64,000 bases of DNA from Chitinophagaceae bacterium T5-Br10_B2g13 (lineage in GTDB: Bacteria; Bacteroidota; Rhodothermia; Balneolales; Balneolaceae). The notes beneath the pieces were generated by a model that worked only from the letters and a program-made list of their open reading frames with translations, had not been told where the DNA came from and searched no databases. The position numbers were made by a program, and so were the translations under genes. The first letter of the stretch is position 1, and each line of letters begins with the position of its first letter. Below, one piece after another: positions 33,867 through 42,513 of the stretch. Location: assembly GCA_001564065.1 (NCBI GenBank), contig LKNA01000003.1:1-64000 (forward strand). Direction: 5' to 3'.

Positions 33867-34928
33867 TTGAGAAAGAATCTATTTTCTGCCATATCTCTGC
33901 GTACAGCGGGAATTTCGTCGTTGGTTATAGCCCCGACAATTTCACTTATGATGTGGTACATTACAGGGCTGAGTTCTTTTGAAACGCTGCTGCTGTTTGT
34001 ACTCCTTTTTGGCGTGGTGTTCGTTATCATCTACTCAGTATCTGCCTACCTGCATAACTCAAGGGTTAATAAGCTTACCAGAATCATAAAGAATATTTCT
34101 CACAAACAATTTGAGGAGTATGATGATATCGATATTGAGAATAATGACGAACTGGACGAATTGATCAAACAAACCATTCGCGCCAGCAAAATGGTTGAGA
34201 AAGAGCTGGTTCGTCTTAATAAAATTGAAAACTACCGGAAGGAGTTTATCGGTGATATTTCGCATGAGTTAAAAACGCCCATTTTTGCAATCCAGGGATT
34301 TATAGAAACACTTCTAAATGGTGCAATTCATGACGAAGAGGTGAACGAAGTTTTTCTGCAAAAAGCCATGAATAATGTGAACCGGCTCACCTATCTGACA
34401 AAAGATCTGATGGAAATTTCACGGCTCGAAACGGGAGAGCTCAAGTCGAACATACAGGAGATGTTTCTGCGTGATGTTGTTCTCGATGTAGTTGAGAACC
34501 TACAGTACAAAGCAGATAATGAGAATATTGAACTGATTGTTCACGATTTTGATAAAAACATTCAAATCAGGGCTGATCGGAATCAGATAAAACAAGTGCT
34601 GATTAATCTGATTGAAAACGCTATTAAGTATAATAGGGTGAATGGAAAGGTGGAAGTAGGTTTAAACAGACTTGGAGAGGATAAGGTAGAGGTCTACGTT
34701 AAAGATTACGGTATTGGAATTGATGAAAAAGACATTGAACGGGTAACTGAGCGTTTTTACAGAGTAGATAAATCCCGGTCCAGAGAGAAGGGTGGTACCG
34801 GCCTTGGATTATCTATAGTGAAGCACATCATCGAGGCACATGGAGAGAAGCTAACCATAGAAAGCAAACCGGATGAAGGTTCTGTTTTCCGTTTTACTTT
34901 AACCCGCGTTTCTCACGTTTCAGTTTGA
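33867..34928 (+). CDS. PhoR-like membrane sensor histidine kinase
   Basis: 353 residues. Two membrane segments at about 15-33 and 40-62 with almost no periplasmic loop, a HAMP-like linker (about 62-115), HisKA with phosphoacceptor His133 in DISHELKTPIFAIQGFIETLLNG, and a HATPase domain with NLIENAIKYN (N), KDYGIGIDEKDIERVTERFYRVDKSRSREKGGTGLGLSIVKHI (G1, F and G2 boxes). The minimal sensor suggests it detects a signal through a partner, as PhoR does with PhoU/Pst. Start TTG with AAAGG upstream. Confidence 0.9.
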   Translation: MRKNLFSAISLRTAGISSLVIAPTISLMMWYITGLSSFETLLLFVLLFGVVFVIIYSVSAYLHNSRVNKLTRIIKNISHKQFEEYDDIDIENNDELDELIKQTIRASKMVEKELVRLNKIENYRKEFIGDISHELKTPIFAIQGFIETLLNGAIHDEEVNEVFLQKAMNNVNRLTYLTKDLMEISRLETGELKSNIQEMFLRDVVLDVVENLQYKADNENIELIVHDFDKNIQIRADRNQIKQVLINLIENAIKYNRVNGKVEVGLNRLGEDKVEVYVKDYGIGIDEKDIERVTERFYRVDKSRSREKGGTGLGLSIVKHIIEAHGEKLTIESKPDEGSVFRFTLTRVSHVSV

Positions 34929-34988
34929 TTCCCTTTTTTCTACCTTTCTGATGAAATTTCAATTTATTTAAATTCAAGTTCATCAGAT

Positions 34989-36065
34989 ATGACCTATGCA
35001 GTAATTATGGCCGGGGGATCGGGCACAAGATTTTGGCCAAAAAGTACAAAAGCACTTCCCAAGCAGTTTTTGAACTTGTTTGGTGAAAATACAATGATAC
35101 AAGAGACTGTAGAGAGGCTTAAAGGTGAAATTGAACCGGCAAACGTACTGGTTGTAACTAATGATAGCTACGTCTCCATAGTTGAGGCTCAGCTTCCGAA
35201 TGTTCGAAAAGACCATATCATAGGAGAGCCTGTTGCGAAGAACACCGCTCCCTGTGTAGCGGCAGCTGCGGCCATAATGAATAAGCTGGACCCGGATTCT
35301 GTAATGGTTGTCTTGCCGGCCGACCATCAAATAACTAATGATAAAGCGTTTCTGAAAATTCTGAATACTGCTGTTGAAACAGCAAAAAGTGAGAACTCAC
35401 TGGTAACGATCGGAATTGAGCCAAATCGCCCTGAAACCGGATATGGGTATATCTGTTACGAAAAAAACAGTGAGTTGAAAAAAGCCGGAAACCCGGTCTA
35501 TTCGGTTAAAAACTTTACTGAAAAGCCAAATCGTGAAAAAGCAGAAGAGTTTTTAGAGTCAGGTAACTACCTCTGGAACAGCGGGATGTTTATCTGGAAG
35601 ACAGAAACGATTTTAAATGCCTTTAAAAAATATCTGCCCGAAATTTCTAAGCTGACGAAAAAGCTTCAGGATTCTGATTTAACTCAAGAGGATATTAATC
35701 AATTTTATCAAGCCTGCCCATCCATTTCAATTGACTACGGGATTATGGAAAAAGCAGAAACGGTTCATGTTGTGCCCGGTGAATTTGGATGGAATGACGT
35801 AGGTAGCTGGACGGCTGTGCATGAGCTGTCTGATAAAGATGATGAGGGCAACGCTTTTGGAAATGCAAAGATTACTATCGTAGACTCTTCACAAAATTTA
35901 GTTCATACCGAGAGCGGGAAAATGGTCTCTCTCGTAGGGGTTGATAATGTAGCTGTAGTGGAAACTGAGAAAGCTATCCTGGTTGTAAACCTGAAAAAAG
36001 CTCAAGGTGTAAAAGAAGTTGTAGAGGAGCTGAAGTCTAACCCTGAATTAAATGAGTTTCTCTGA
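34989..36065 (+). CDS. manC: Mannose-1-phosphate guanylyltransferase
   Basis: 358 residues; makes GDP-mannose from mannose 1-phosphate and GTP for polysaccharide synthesis. Nucleotidyltransferase signature MAGGSGTRFWPKSTKALPKQFL at the N-terminus, then EPVAKNTAPCVAAAA, VLPADHQI, NFTEKPNREKAEEFL, YLWNSGMFIWK, SIDYGIMEKAE and GEFGWNDVGSW. It lacks the C-terminal isomerase domain of bifunctional ManC/AlgA enzymes. The gene ends at TGA directly against the stop codon of the convergent MBL gene. Confidence 0.92.
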   Translation: MTYAVIMAGGSGTRFWPKSTKALPKQFLNLFGENTMIQETVERLKGEIEPANVLVVTNDSYVSIVEAQLPNVRKDHIIGEPVAKNTAPCVAAAAAIMNKLDPDSVMVVLPADHQITNDKAFLKILNTAVETAKSENSLVTIGIEPNRPETGYGYICYEKNSELKKAGNPVYSVKNFTEKPNREKAEEFLESGNYLWNSGMFIWKTETILNAFKKYLPEISKLTKKLQDSDLTQEDINQFYQACPSISIDYGIMEKAETVHVVPGEFGWNDVGSWTAVHELSDKDDEGNAFGNAKITIVDSSQNLVHTESGKMVSLVGVDNVAVVETEKAILVVNLKKAQGVKEVVEELKSNPELNEFL

Positions 36066-36824
36066 TCAGATATTGATTTCCATTTGATCATAGGCCAGCT
36101 GTACATGATCCGGAAGTTTTTTGTTTGACTCTTCGTGATCCACATATCCATTCATGTGTATGAGGTAGGTTTGTGGAATTTCCAGCTCATCTGCCAACTG
36201 AACTGCTTCAGGGATTGTTAAATGTGTCGGGTGTTTTGGGTTCCATCTCAAACCACTCAGTACCATTACTTTACTTCCTTTAACCAGCTCCTTTGTTGAT
36301 TCCGGAATGGCTTTAACATCTGTCATATAAGAAAAGTCGTTTATGCGGTAGCCCTGTACGTCTATTTTACCATGGTTATAGGGCAGGGGAATAATATCCA
36401 GGTCTCTGAACCTGGTTTTATTTTCAATAACAGACATATCCACAGATGTTGAGCCCGGATATTTATTCTTACCAAACATGTAGTTAAATCGAGTCCTGAT
36501 TGAATTTCTTGCCTGTTCTGATGTATAAAGGGGAATGGGGCCACTCTGTGCATAGTTAAATGCCCGGAGATCATCAAGTCCGGCAATATGATCCATGTGT
36601 TCGTGGGTTATCAATACAAGGTCGATGCGTTTTACACCAGACCTAATAGTTTGAATACGAAATTCCGGACCGGTATCAATTACTACGGAAGACTCTTCTG
36701 TCTGCACCCACATGGAACAGCGTGTACGATCATTTCGAGGATCTCCATTAATGTGCTCAGATCCAAAACCACCGGCAACGGGTACACCCATAGATGTTCC
36801 GGTTCCTAAAAACGTACACTTCAT
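36066..36824 (-). CDS. MBL-fold metallo-hydrolase (PhnP-like)
   Basis: 252 residues. Metallo-beta-lactamase fold with FLGTGTSMGVPV at the N-terminus, the metal motif THEHMDHIAG, PLPYNHGKIDVQGYRI, and a late His in YLIHMNGYVDHEES. Closest in layout to PhnP/cyclic-phosphodiesterase-type hydrolases, which cleave phosphodiesters; the substrate here is unknown, and no phosphonate genes are near. The start overlaps the stop of the upstream small gene (ATGA), so the three minus-strand genes 37848-36066 are one operon. Confidence 0.85.
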   Translation of the reverse strand: MKCTFLGTGTSMGVPVAGGFGSEHINGDPRNDRTRCSMWVQTEESSVVIDTGPEFRIQTIRSGVKRIDLVLITHEHMDHIAGLDDLRAFNYAQSGPIPLYTSEQARNSIRTRFNYMFGKNKYPGSTSVDMSVIENKTRFRDLDIIPLPYNHGKIDVQGYRINDFSYMTDVKAIPESTKELVKGSKVMVLSGLRWNPKHPTHLTIPEAVQLADELEIPQTYLIHMNGYVDHEESNKKLPDHVQLAYDQMEINI

Positions 36825-37123
36825 GATTCCTGAATTTCTTCTGTGATATTTTTGTCATTAAATCGATCAAGACGGTCCCATATTTTTTCGAGCTCTTTAC
36901 GAACAGCCGGTTTAATGTAGGTGTCATCCGGATCCATATTTTTTAATACTTTGGCTAAAATTGCAGTCTGAGATTCAGGAGGTTTATTCTTGTTGATAAC
37001 AATTAATTTGTCACCTTCAATTATGCATTGGTCTCCGCGAAAAGCACCTCTCTCTTTACGAATAGTGTAGCCGCCTTTTTCGCAAAGCGTCTCTAATTCC
37101 ATTAAAAGAGTTTCCGTTTTCAT
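36821..37123 (-). CDS. Conserved small protein, unknown
   Basis: 100 residues, soluble, alpha/beta pattern: CEKGGYTIRKERGAFRGDQCIIEGDKLIVINKNKPPESQ is a short beta hairpin unit, followed by charged helices. Not recognised. It overlaps both neighbours (TAATG with the upstream gene and ATGA with the MBL gene), showing tight translational coupling. Confidence 0.75.
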   Translation of the reverse strand: MKTETLLMELETLCEKGGYTIRKERGAFRGDQCIIEGDKLIVINKNKPPESQTAILAKVLKNMDPDDTYIKPAVRKELEKIWDRLDRFNDKNITEEIQES

Positions 37124-37848
37124 TAAAAAGTTATTCCGATTGATATTGAATGGGAAGTATAATCGTAATCATTTTGATCACCATCAATATCGTATCTTCT
37201 ATAGTCGAAATGGTAACTCAAGGCTAAGCCACTGTTACCAAATACATTTTTAATCAGTATCTGTGATGTTCCATCAAAACGGAACAGACTACCACCAAAT
37301 AAATTACCCTGAGAGAAACTGAAACCATAGTTAGGCGTAGCTTTTAAAGAGAAGTCAAAATTTTCAGAGATTCTTGCAACAGTTCTGATGCCGGATCCAA
37401 CAATGAATGAGCTTTGTTGAAATTCAGTGTCGACATTATTTCGCTGAACCCGTTTTAAATCTGTTGTAATCTGAATTGGCGCCTGAAGTATAAAGTTTCG
37501 TTCGTCACTCATATACAGATTAAGATTGTTGTGCAGCCTGGCAAGAATGTTAATATAGCTGTTGTTGTCCATACCGGTAATGGAGCCGCCCAAGCCAAGA
37601 CCAATATCAATTCCGGGACTTTCCAGTCTTAATTTTAAAATACTGTCATTAAAACTGTAGTCGTCAATATCTAACAAATCACTGTTTCTGTTGTCAAAAT
37701 CACCTATTTCCCAGCCTACACTCAACGTTGTAGCGGTTCCAAGTTGCTGCTGACGTACAGGGGAGGAGTCGTCAACGGAAAACATCTGACTATATCCGCT
37801 TAAAGGGATAAAAAGTAAAAACAGTACGAATAAGAGAAAGTTTTTCAT
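37123..37848 (-). CDS. Exported beta-rich protein, probably an outer-membrane barrel
   Basis: 241 residues. Signal peptide MKNFLLFVLFLLFIPLSGYSQ. The mature part is rich in alternating aromatic and polar strands (LNLYMSDERNFILQAPIQITTDL, GLALSYHFDYRRYD) and ends in SISIGITF, a terminal aromatic typical of outer-membrane barrels. No family name can be given. First gene of a three-gene operon with the small protein and the MBL hydrolase. Confidence 0.72.
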   Translation of the reverse strand: MKNFLLFVLFLLFIPLSGYSQMFSVDDSSPVRQQQLGTATTLSVGWEIGDFDNRNSDLLDIDDYSFNDSILKLRLESPGIDIGLGLGGSITGMDNNSYINILARLHNNLNLYMSDERNFILQAPIQITTDLKRVQRNNVDTEFQQSSFIVGSGIRTVARISENFDFSLKATPNYGFSFSQGNLFGGSLFRFDGTSQILIKNVFGNSGLALSYHFDYRRYDIDGDQNDYDYTSHSISIGITF

Positions 37849-37917
37849 GATATTTATTTATCAAGGAATGATTCTTGAGTTGCGAATGGTTCAACTATAA
37901 ACAAAATGTAGTCATCT

Positions 37918-38454
37918 ATGAAAACAATATCTTTAATAATTGGTTCACTCTTATTTATGAGTATTTCTGTAAACACATCTATTTTCGATTTTGAATTTAA
38001 TACCCTTTCAGGTGAAGAGGTTTCACTTTCTGAGTTTAAAGGTAATGTACTCTTAGTTGTTAATACTGCTTCTGAATGTGGTTACACTCCTCAGTACAAA
38101 GAGCTTCAGGAGCTTTATGAAACCTACAACGATCAAGGGTTTTATGTATTGGGCTTTCCTGCAAATAACTTTGGAGGCCAGGAACCCGGATCTGATGAAG
38201 AGATTGCTCAGTTTTGTGAGATCAATTATGGAGTAACTTTTCCGATGTTTTCTAAAATTTCAGTTAAGGGAGATGACCAACATCCATTGTATAACTATCT
38301 GACCCAGGTAGATAACCCGGATTTTACCGGTGAAATAGGGTGGAACTTTGAAAAATTCCTTGTTGATCGGAACGGAAATATCATCAGAAGGTTTAAGAGT
38401 AATGTAACTCCAATGGGCAGTGAATTAATAAACGCTCTGAAAGAAATTTTGTAA
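37918..38454 (+). CDS. Glutathione peroxidase-family thiol peroxidase, exported
   Basis: 178 residues. An N-terminal hydrophobic segment (about 3-20) suggests export or anchoring. The family core has VNTASECGYTPQY with peroxidatic Cys54 (not selenocysteine), GFPANNFGGQEPGSDEEI with the catalytic Gln, and WNFEKFLVDRNG with the Trp/Asn. Such bacterial enzymes usually use thioredoxin as reductant. It removes peroxides, probably in the periplasm if the signal is real. A terminator follows at 38491. Confidence 0.9.
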   Translation: MKTISLIIGSLLFMSISVNTSIFDFEFNTLSGEEVSLSEFKGNVLLVVNTASECGYTPQYKELQELYETYNDQGFYVLGFPANNFGGQEPGSDEEIAQFCEINYGVTFPMFSKISVKGDDQHPLYNYLTQVDNPDFTGEIGWNFEKFLVDRNGNIIRRFKSNVTPMGSELINALKEIL

Positions 38455-38490
38455 AAGAACTTACATACATCCCATCACCATCCCGATAAA

Positions 38491-38520
38491 GGGCTACAGT
38501 TGAAACCTGTAGCCCTTTTA
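38491..38520 (+). terminator. Terminator of the glutathione peroxidase gene
   Basis: Stem GGGCTACAG / CTGTAGCCC with a 7-nt loop, followed by TTTTA. Confidence 0.85.
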
Positions 38521-38548
38521 TATTTCGGGAAAAAAGTTTCATTCTTCC

Positions 38549-38580
38549 TTGACTTCGTATCCGAACCCTCCCTATATTTA
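38549..38580 (+). promoter_or_regulatory. Promoter of tRNA-Asp
   Basis: TTG at 38549-38551 and TATATTTA at 38573-38580 (one mismatch to TAnnTTTG), 21 bases apart and 24 bases before the tRNA. Confidence 0.55.
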
Positions 38581-38603
38581 AATCTGTTCAAAAATGGAAC
38601 AAT

Positions 38604-38677
38604 GGTCCGGTAGTTCAGCTGGTTAGAACGCCTGCCTGTCACGCAGGAGGTCGCGAGTTCGAATCTCGTCCGGATCG
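38604..38677 (+). tRNA. tRNA-Asp (GTC)
   Basis: 74 nt without encoded CCA. Acceptor GGTCCGG pairs with CCGGATC (one G-U) plus discriminator G; D-arm TAGTTCAGCTGGTTAGA; anticodon loop CTGTCAC with anticodon GTC; T-arm CGCGAGTTCGAATCTCG. A partial copy lies 270 bp downstream. Confidence 0.97.
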
Positions 38678-38682
38678 CTTTA

Positions 38683-38714
38683 AAAGCCGCTCGCAATGTG
38701 AGTGGCTTTTTTTG
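38683..38714 (+). terminator. tRNA-Asp terminator
   Basis: Stem AAGCCGCTC / GAGTGGCTT (one G-U) followed by seven T. Duplicated exactly downstream. Confidence 0.8.
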
Positions 38715-38906
38715 TTTGTGGGTGTTGCGTCTGTTGATGTTTCTACAATAATTTTATACTGCTCTTCTAAAAAGCAGGAAAAGGATAAGAGTAGAAATAA
38801 TCGTTATCTACAGCATTTGATACTTTAAAAGTGATATCGCAATAAGCAATCAATGGTTTGTTGATTACTTTATTAGGGGATCTCAGAGATATTAATTCCT
38901 CTTCGT

Positions 38907-38988
38907 GCAGGAGGTCGCGAGTTTCCCGAACCGTCGGGATCCGGATCGCTTTAAAAGCCGCTCGCAATGTGAGTGGCTTTTTTTGTTT
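38907..38988 (+). pseudogene. tRNA-Asp 3'-part remnant with copied terminator
   Basis: 38907-38923 repeats the tRNA from the anticodon 3' arm to the T-stem (copy of 38643-38659). Then the T-loop is replaced by a palindrome (TTCCCGAACCGTCGGGAT, 38923-38940). 38941-38988 repeats 38670-38717 exactly (48 of 48), including the acceptor 3' strand and terminator. It cannot form a tRNA. The rest of the 38718-38906 spacer and 38989-39129 hold no gene that I recognise. Confidence 0.8.
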
Positions 38989-39129
38989 CTGATTATTGGC
39001 ACATTTATAACTGTCTCGCAATCGAGGGAATAAAAGAGCACAGATAAATCATCGTCTTAAATATTTACTTAGTTAATGCTGACCTGCTGAATAACTCTTA
39101 TTGTACTCTTTCAGTCGCATCATTCACCG

Positions 39130-40455
39130 TTATACATTTAAACCCAATTTATTTACTCTCATTTGAAACTGCTTGATGGCGTAGTTTAAAAACCACTCTT
39201 TATCCAGATTAAAAGGGATCTCATCGTATGGTTCAAAAATTTCGTGAATAATATTGGTTGCATCATCAAGAAGAGTAGTTAACTCATCTCTTGCAGTCTC
39301 CTGTAAATCGGGATTTTCATCAAGTATTCTATTGATCAGGAAAAGTCCATAAGCAATGTGACGAGATTCGTCCTGTTTTAATTTGTTAATGCCTTCTCGC
39401 AGACCTGGTAAAAGATTTCTCTCCTCAAGCATGTTATAAAAAGCCGCATAACCTGTTTCAGCCAGTGTTCCTTCAACAATCATATTGTATGTTATGGATG
39501 CTTTCAACAGGTTAACAGCAGATGGATCTTTGTCTAAAGAGGAGAGGGCAAATGGAAGTTTTTCATAAAAGACAATCTTGTAAAATGGTTTGTGAAACTT
39601 CTCGGCGTCGGGAATTCCATTAAATACATTTTGATTATACATCGAAAAAAATTCCACGTGTTTAGCTTCTTCCCATAAGAATGATGTTAGATAGATCTCG
39701 TCTTCCAGCCTTCCTTCATTACTTATTACTTTTATGAGCGGTAGAAGATCTGATGTAACTGCTTCCTCACCGGCTAAAAAAAGTGATGTTAAGTGATGAA
39801 TAATTCCCTGTTCTTCATTGGTAAGTTTTTTCCACTGTTCAATATCTGTTGCTAAATTAATTTCCGACGGATTCCATACACCGAACTGTTTGGCTTTCTG
39901 GAAAAGTCTCATCGGATAACTATCATGGTCTAATCCTTTACTTGTGGTTTTGAATGATGATCTCTTATGTGAATTTTTCGTTTCTACGGTTTTTTCCTTC
40001 TCTTCATAGATGTTTTCTCCGGAAGGTTTGGGAGCAGCCAACATTAATTCCATTGCTGCTTTTCTCTGTGTGGAGAGAAGCACTAAGCTTCCTTTCTCTA
40101 AACTTATCCTGCCGAGCATAATCAGTTTTGTTGGATCTCCATTCTTTTCCATTAAACGTATCCAGGTTTTCTCATCTGCTTTCAAAATTACATCTGATTT
40201 TGGCTCATCTTTACTCTCTGCATATCGAACCTCTTCACAATTGCCATATTTCAAATCCAAGAAAATGCCTATGATTTCTTTCTCTCTTAAACTGGCTGAA
40301 ACAGGGTGTGTTATTTTCAAAATAATGGGGGCGTTCCAGGATTTACCGTAGTTATTGTAATTTTTGCTTCTATTGATATTCTCTTTCCATTTATTCATCC
40401 ACTCTTCAGTGAAATAACCGGAACCTTTTTTCTCGATCTTTTTTTTAAACCACAT
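39130..40455 (-). CDS. SCP2 domain - R2-like ligand-binding oxidase fusion
   Basis: 441 residues. Residues about 35-142 resemble an SCP2 sterol/lipid-carrier domain (IFLDLKYGNCEEVRYAE, SDVILKADEKTWIRLMEKNGDPTKLIMLGRISLEKGSLVLL). After a charged linker, residues 185-441 are an R2-like ligand-binding oxidase, a ferritin-like Mn/Fe protein. All six metal ligands are in place: Glu230, Glu263, His266, Glu328, Glu363, His366. The Val and Tyr that form the R2lox ether crosslink are also present (Val233, Tyr323, with the family's spacing to the ligands). It is therefore not a true ribonucleotide reductase beta chain. R2lox proteins bind a long-chain fatty acid; a fused lipid carrier could supply it. 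Function in cells is unknown. Monocistronic, divergent from mnmG. Confidence 0.85.
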   Translation of the reverse strand: MWFKKKIEKKGSGYFTEEWMNKWKENINRSKNYNNYGKSWNAPIILKITHPVSASLREKEIIGIFLDLKYGNCEEVRYAESKDEPKSDVILKADEKTWIRLMEKNGDPTKLIMLGRISLEKGSLVLLSTQRKAAMELMLAAPKPSGENIYEEKEKTVETKNSHKRSSFKTTSKGLDHDSYPMRLFQKAKQFGVWNPSEINLATDIEQWKKLTNEEQGIIHHLTSLFLAGEEAVTSDLLPLIKVISNEGRLEDEIYLTSFLWEEAKHVEFFSMYNQNVFNGIPDAEKFHKPFYKIVFYEKLPFALSSLDKDPSAVNLLKASITYNMIVEGTLAETGYAAFYNMLEERNLLPGLREGINKLKQDESRHIAYGLFLINRILDENPDLQETARDELTTLLDDATNIIHEIFEPYDEIPFNLDKEWFLNYAIKQFQMRVNKLGLNV

Positions 40456-40601
40456 ATCGTAAAATCTTTATTTGTTTTTATTCGTTTGGACAGACAAAGC
40501 TTCTGTTTATTGTAACATTTATTGTTTCATTAATAAACGGTATTTTACTAGACTAAGCCGAATTTAGAAAAAATCTATAAACAAATAAAAAACAAACAGA
40601 T

Positions 40602-42491
40602 ATGAAAAATTTATATCCCACATATGATGTAATTGTTGTGGGAGCGGGCCATGCAGGGAGTGAAGCAGCGGCTGCATCGGCTAAAATGGGCGCTAAAACA
40701 CTACTCATAACCATGAACTTGGATGCCATTGCCAAGATGTCTTGCAATCCGGCAATGGGTGGTGTAGCAAAAGGTCAGCTTGTACGGGAGATTGATGCTC
40801 TTGGTGGTTTGAGTGGTTTAGTGAGTGACCTTAGTGGAGTTCAGTTCAGAATGCTGAATCGCAGTAAGGGCCCGGCTATGTGGAGTCCGCGGTGCCAAAG
40901 TGATCGCTCTCTCTACTCAAAATTAATGAGAGAAAATTTAGAGAAAATTGAAAATCTCTATTTTCGGCAGGATAATGTAGTTGATATTGTAACTGACAGC
41001 GATGGTAAGCAGGTTAAAGGTGTAGTAACACAAACCGGCCAGACATTTGAGACAAAGTCTGTAATCCTAACCAGCGGGACATTTTTAAACGGGGTTATTC
41101 ATATAGGTGAATGTCAATACGGAGGTGGGCGTTCAGGCGAACGAGCTTCTGTTGGGATTTCATCAGCCCTTGAAGAATTAGGTTTTGAAGTTGGAAGACT
41201 GAAAACGGGAACACCTCCAAGAATAGATGGACGTTCTATTGATTACTCAAAACTGGAAATTCAATATGGAGATGAAGATCCGAGCCCTTTTTCATTTATG
41301 ACAGAAGAGCTCCCCGGAATTGATGAACAACTAACTTGCTGGATTGGATATACAAATGATGACGTTCATGAAATGCTGAAAACGGGTTTTGACAGAAGCC
41401 CAATGTTTAATGGTAGAATTAAATCTGTAGGGCCCAGGTATTGCCCAAGTATAGAAGACAAGATAAATCGATTTGCTGACAAAGATCGGCATCAGTTATT
41501 TTTGGAACCAGAGGGCTGGGATACTTACGAAATGTATTTGAACGGATTCTCTACGTCTCTGCCAGAAGATGTTCAATACCATGCACTGCGCATTATTCCC
41601 GGTTTTGAAGAAGCGGTTATGTTAAGACCCGGTTACGCAATTGAGTATGACTATTTTCAGCCATATCAAATAAAGAGAACTCTTGAAACAAAGATTGTAG
41701 ATGGGCTCTTTTTTGCAGGGCAGATTAATGGTACCACAGGATATGAGGAGGCGGCTTGCCAGGGATTAATGGCCGGAATAAATTCAGCTCTTTATGTTCA
41801 GGAGAAAGAACCTTTCGTGATAAAAAGATCGGAAGGTTACATCGGCGTATTGATTGATGACCTCATCAACAAAGGCACGGAAGAGCCTTACCGTATGTTT
41901 ACATCCAGAGCGGAGCACCGGATCTTATTGAGACAAGATAACGCCGATCTTCGTCTTACAGAGCTTGGAAGAAAGATTGGCTTGGTTGATGATGAGCGAT
42001 ACGAACGATTTTCTAAAAAAAGAGAGGAGATTAATCATCTGTTTGATCTAGTAGAAAATTATACTGTACGACCGGATAAGATGGATCCTATGCTGAAAGA
42101 AAAAGAAACTTCAACACTTTCGCAGCCGGTCAAGGCAAAAACATTAATTCCGCGACCTCAATTAACTCTTAATGATCTGCTTTCTGCTGATGAAGAATTG
42201 AGCAGGAAGGTGTCTGACATTACATCTAATCGAGATGTTTTAGAACAAGTGGAAATTCAGATTAAATATGAGGGATATATCAAACGGGAATTTGAAATGG
42301 TTGAAGAGATAAGTAATAAGGAGAATGCCGAAATCCCGGGGAAAATTGATTATTACAAAATTAAAAGTCTTTCTTCAGAAGGGCAGAGTAAATTGAGCAA
42401 AATTCAGCCAGAAACCATCGGTCAAGCCTCTAGAATAAGCGGCGTCTCTGCAAGCGATATCGCCGTATTGATGATATATTTAAAAAATTAA
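40602..42491 (+). CDS. mnmG: tRNA uridine-34 carboxymethylaminomethyl-modifying enzyme MnmG
   Basis: 629 residues; FAD protein that with MnmE installs cmnm5 on wobble U34. FAD loop [19 protein letters not shown], then [31 protein letters not shown] motif ([15 protein letters not shown]), [53 protein letters not shown], and the C-terminal helical domain ending YLKN. Length is normal. rsmG follows 14 bases later, as at the origins of many bacteria. Confidence 0.97.
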   Translation: MKNLYPTYDVIVVGAGHAGSEAAAASAKMGAKTLLITMNLDAIAKMSCNPAMGGVAKGQLVREIDALGGLSGLVSDLSGVQFRMLNRSKGPAMWSPRCQSDRSLYSKLMRENLEKIENLYFRQDNVVDIVTDSDGKQVKGVVTQTGQTFETKSVILTSGTFLNGVIHIGECQYGGGRSGERASVGISSALEELGFEVGRLKTGTPPRIDGRSIDYSKLEIQYGDEDPSPFSFMTEELPGIDEQLTCWIGYTNDDVHEMLKTGFDRSPMFNGRIKSVGPRYCPSIEDKINRFADKDRHQLFLEPEGWDTYEMYLNGFSTSLPEDVQYHALRIIPGFEEAVMLRPGYAIEYDYFQPYQIKRTLETKIVDGLFFAGQINGTTGYEEAACQGLMAGINSALYVQEKEPFVIKRSEGYIGVLIDDLINKGTEEPYRMFTSRAEHRILLRQDNADLRLTELGRKIGLVDDERYERFSKKREEINHLFDLVENYTVRPDKMDPMLKEKETSTLSQPVKAKTLIPRPQLTLNDLLSADEELSRKVSDITSNRDVLEQVEIQIKYEGYIKREFEMVEEISNKENAEIPGKIDYYKIKSLSSEGQSKLSKIQPETIGQASRISGVSASDIAVLMIYLKN

Positions 42492-42497
42492 AGGAAC

Positions 42498-42513
42498 TGT
42501 TTCACGTGAAACA
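42498..42513. promoter_or_regulatory. parS site 1 (ParB-binding centromere)
   Basis: TGTTTCACGTGAAACA, an exact 16-bp match to the parS consensus, fully palindromic. It overlaps the GTG start codon of rsmG. Confidence 0.9.

Noticed and set aside
39130..40455. Ribonucleotide reductase small subunit (NrdB)
   Set aside because: The Val/Tyr crosslink pair and ligand pattern fit R2lox, no nrdA is adjacent, and an SCP2-like domain precedes it.
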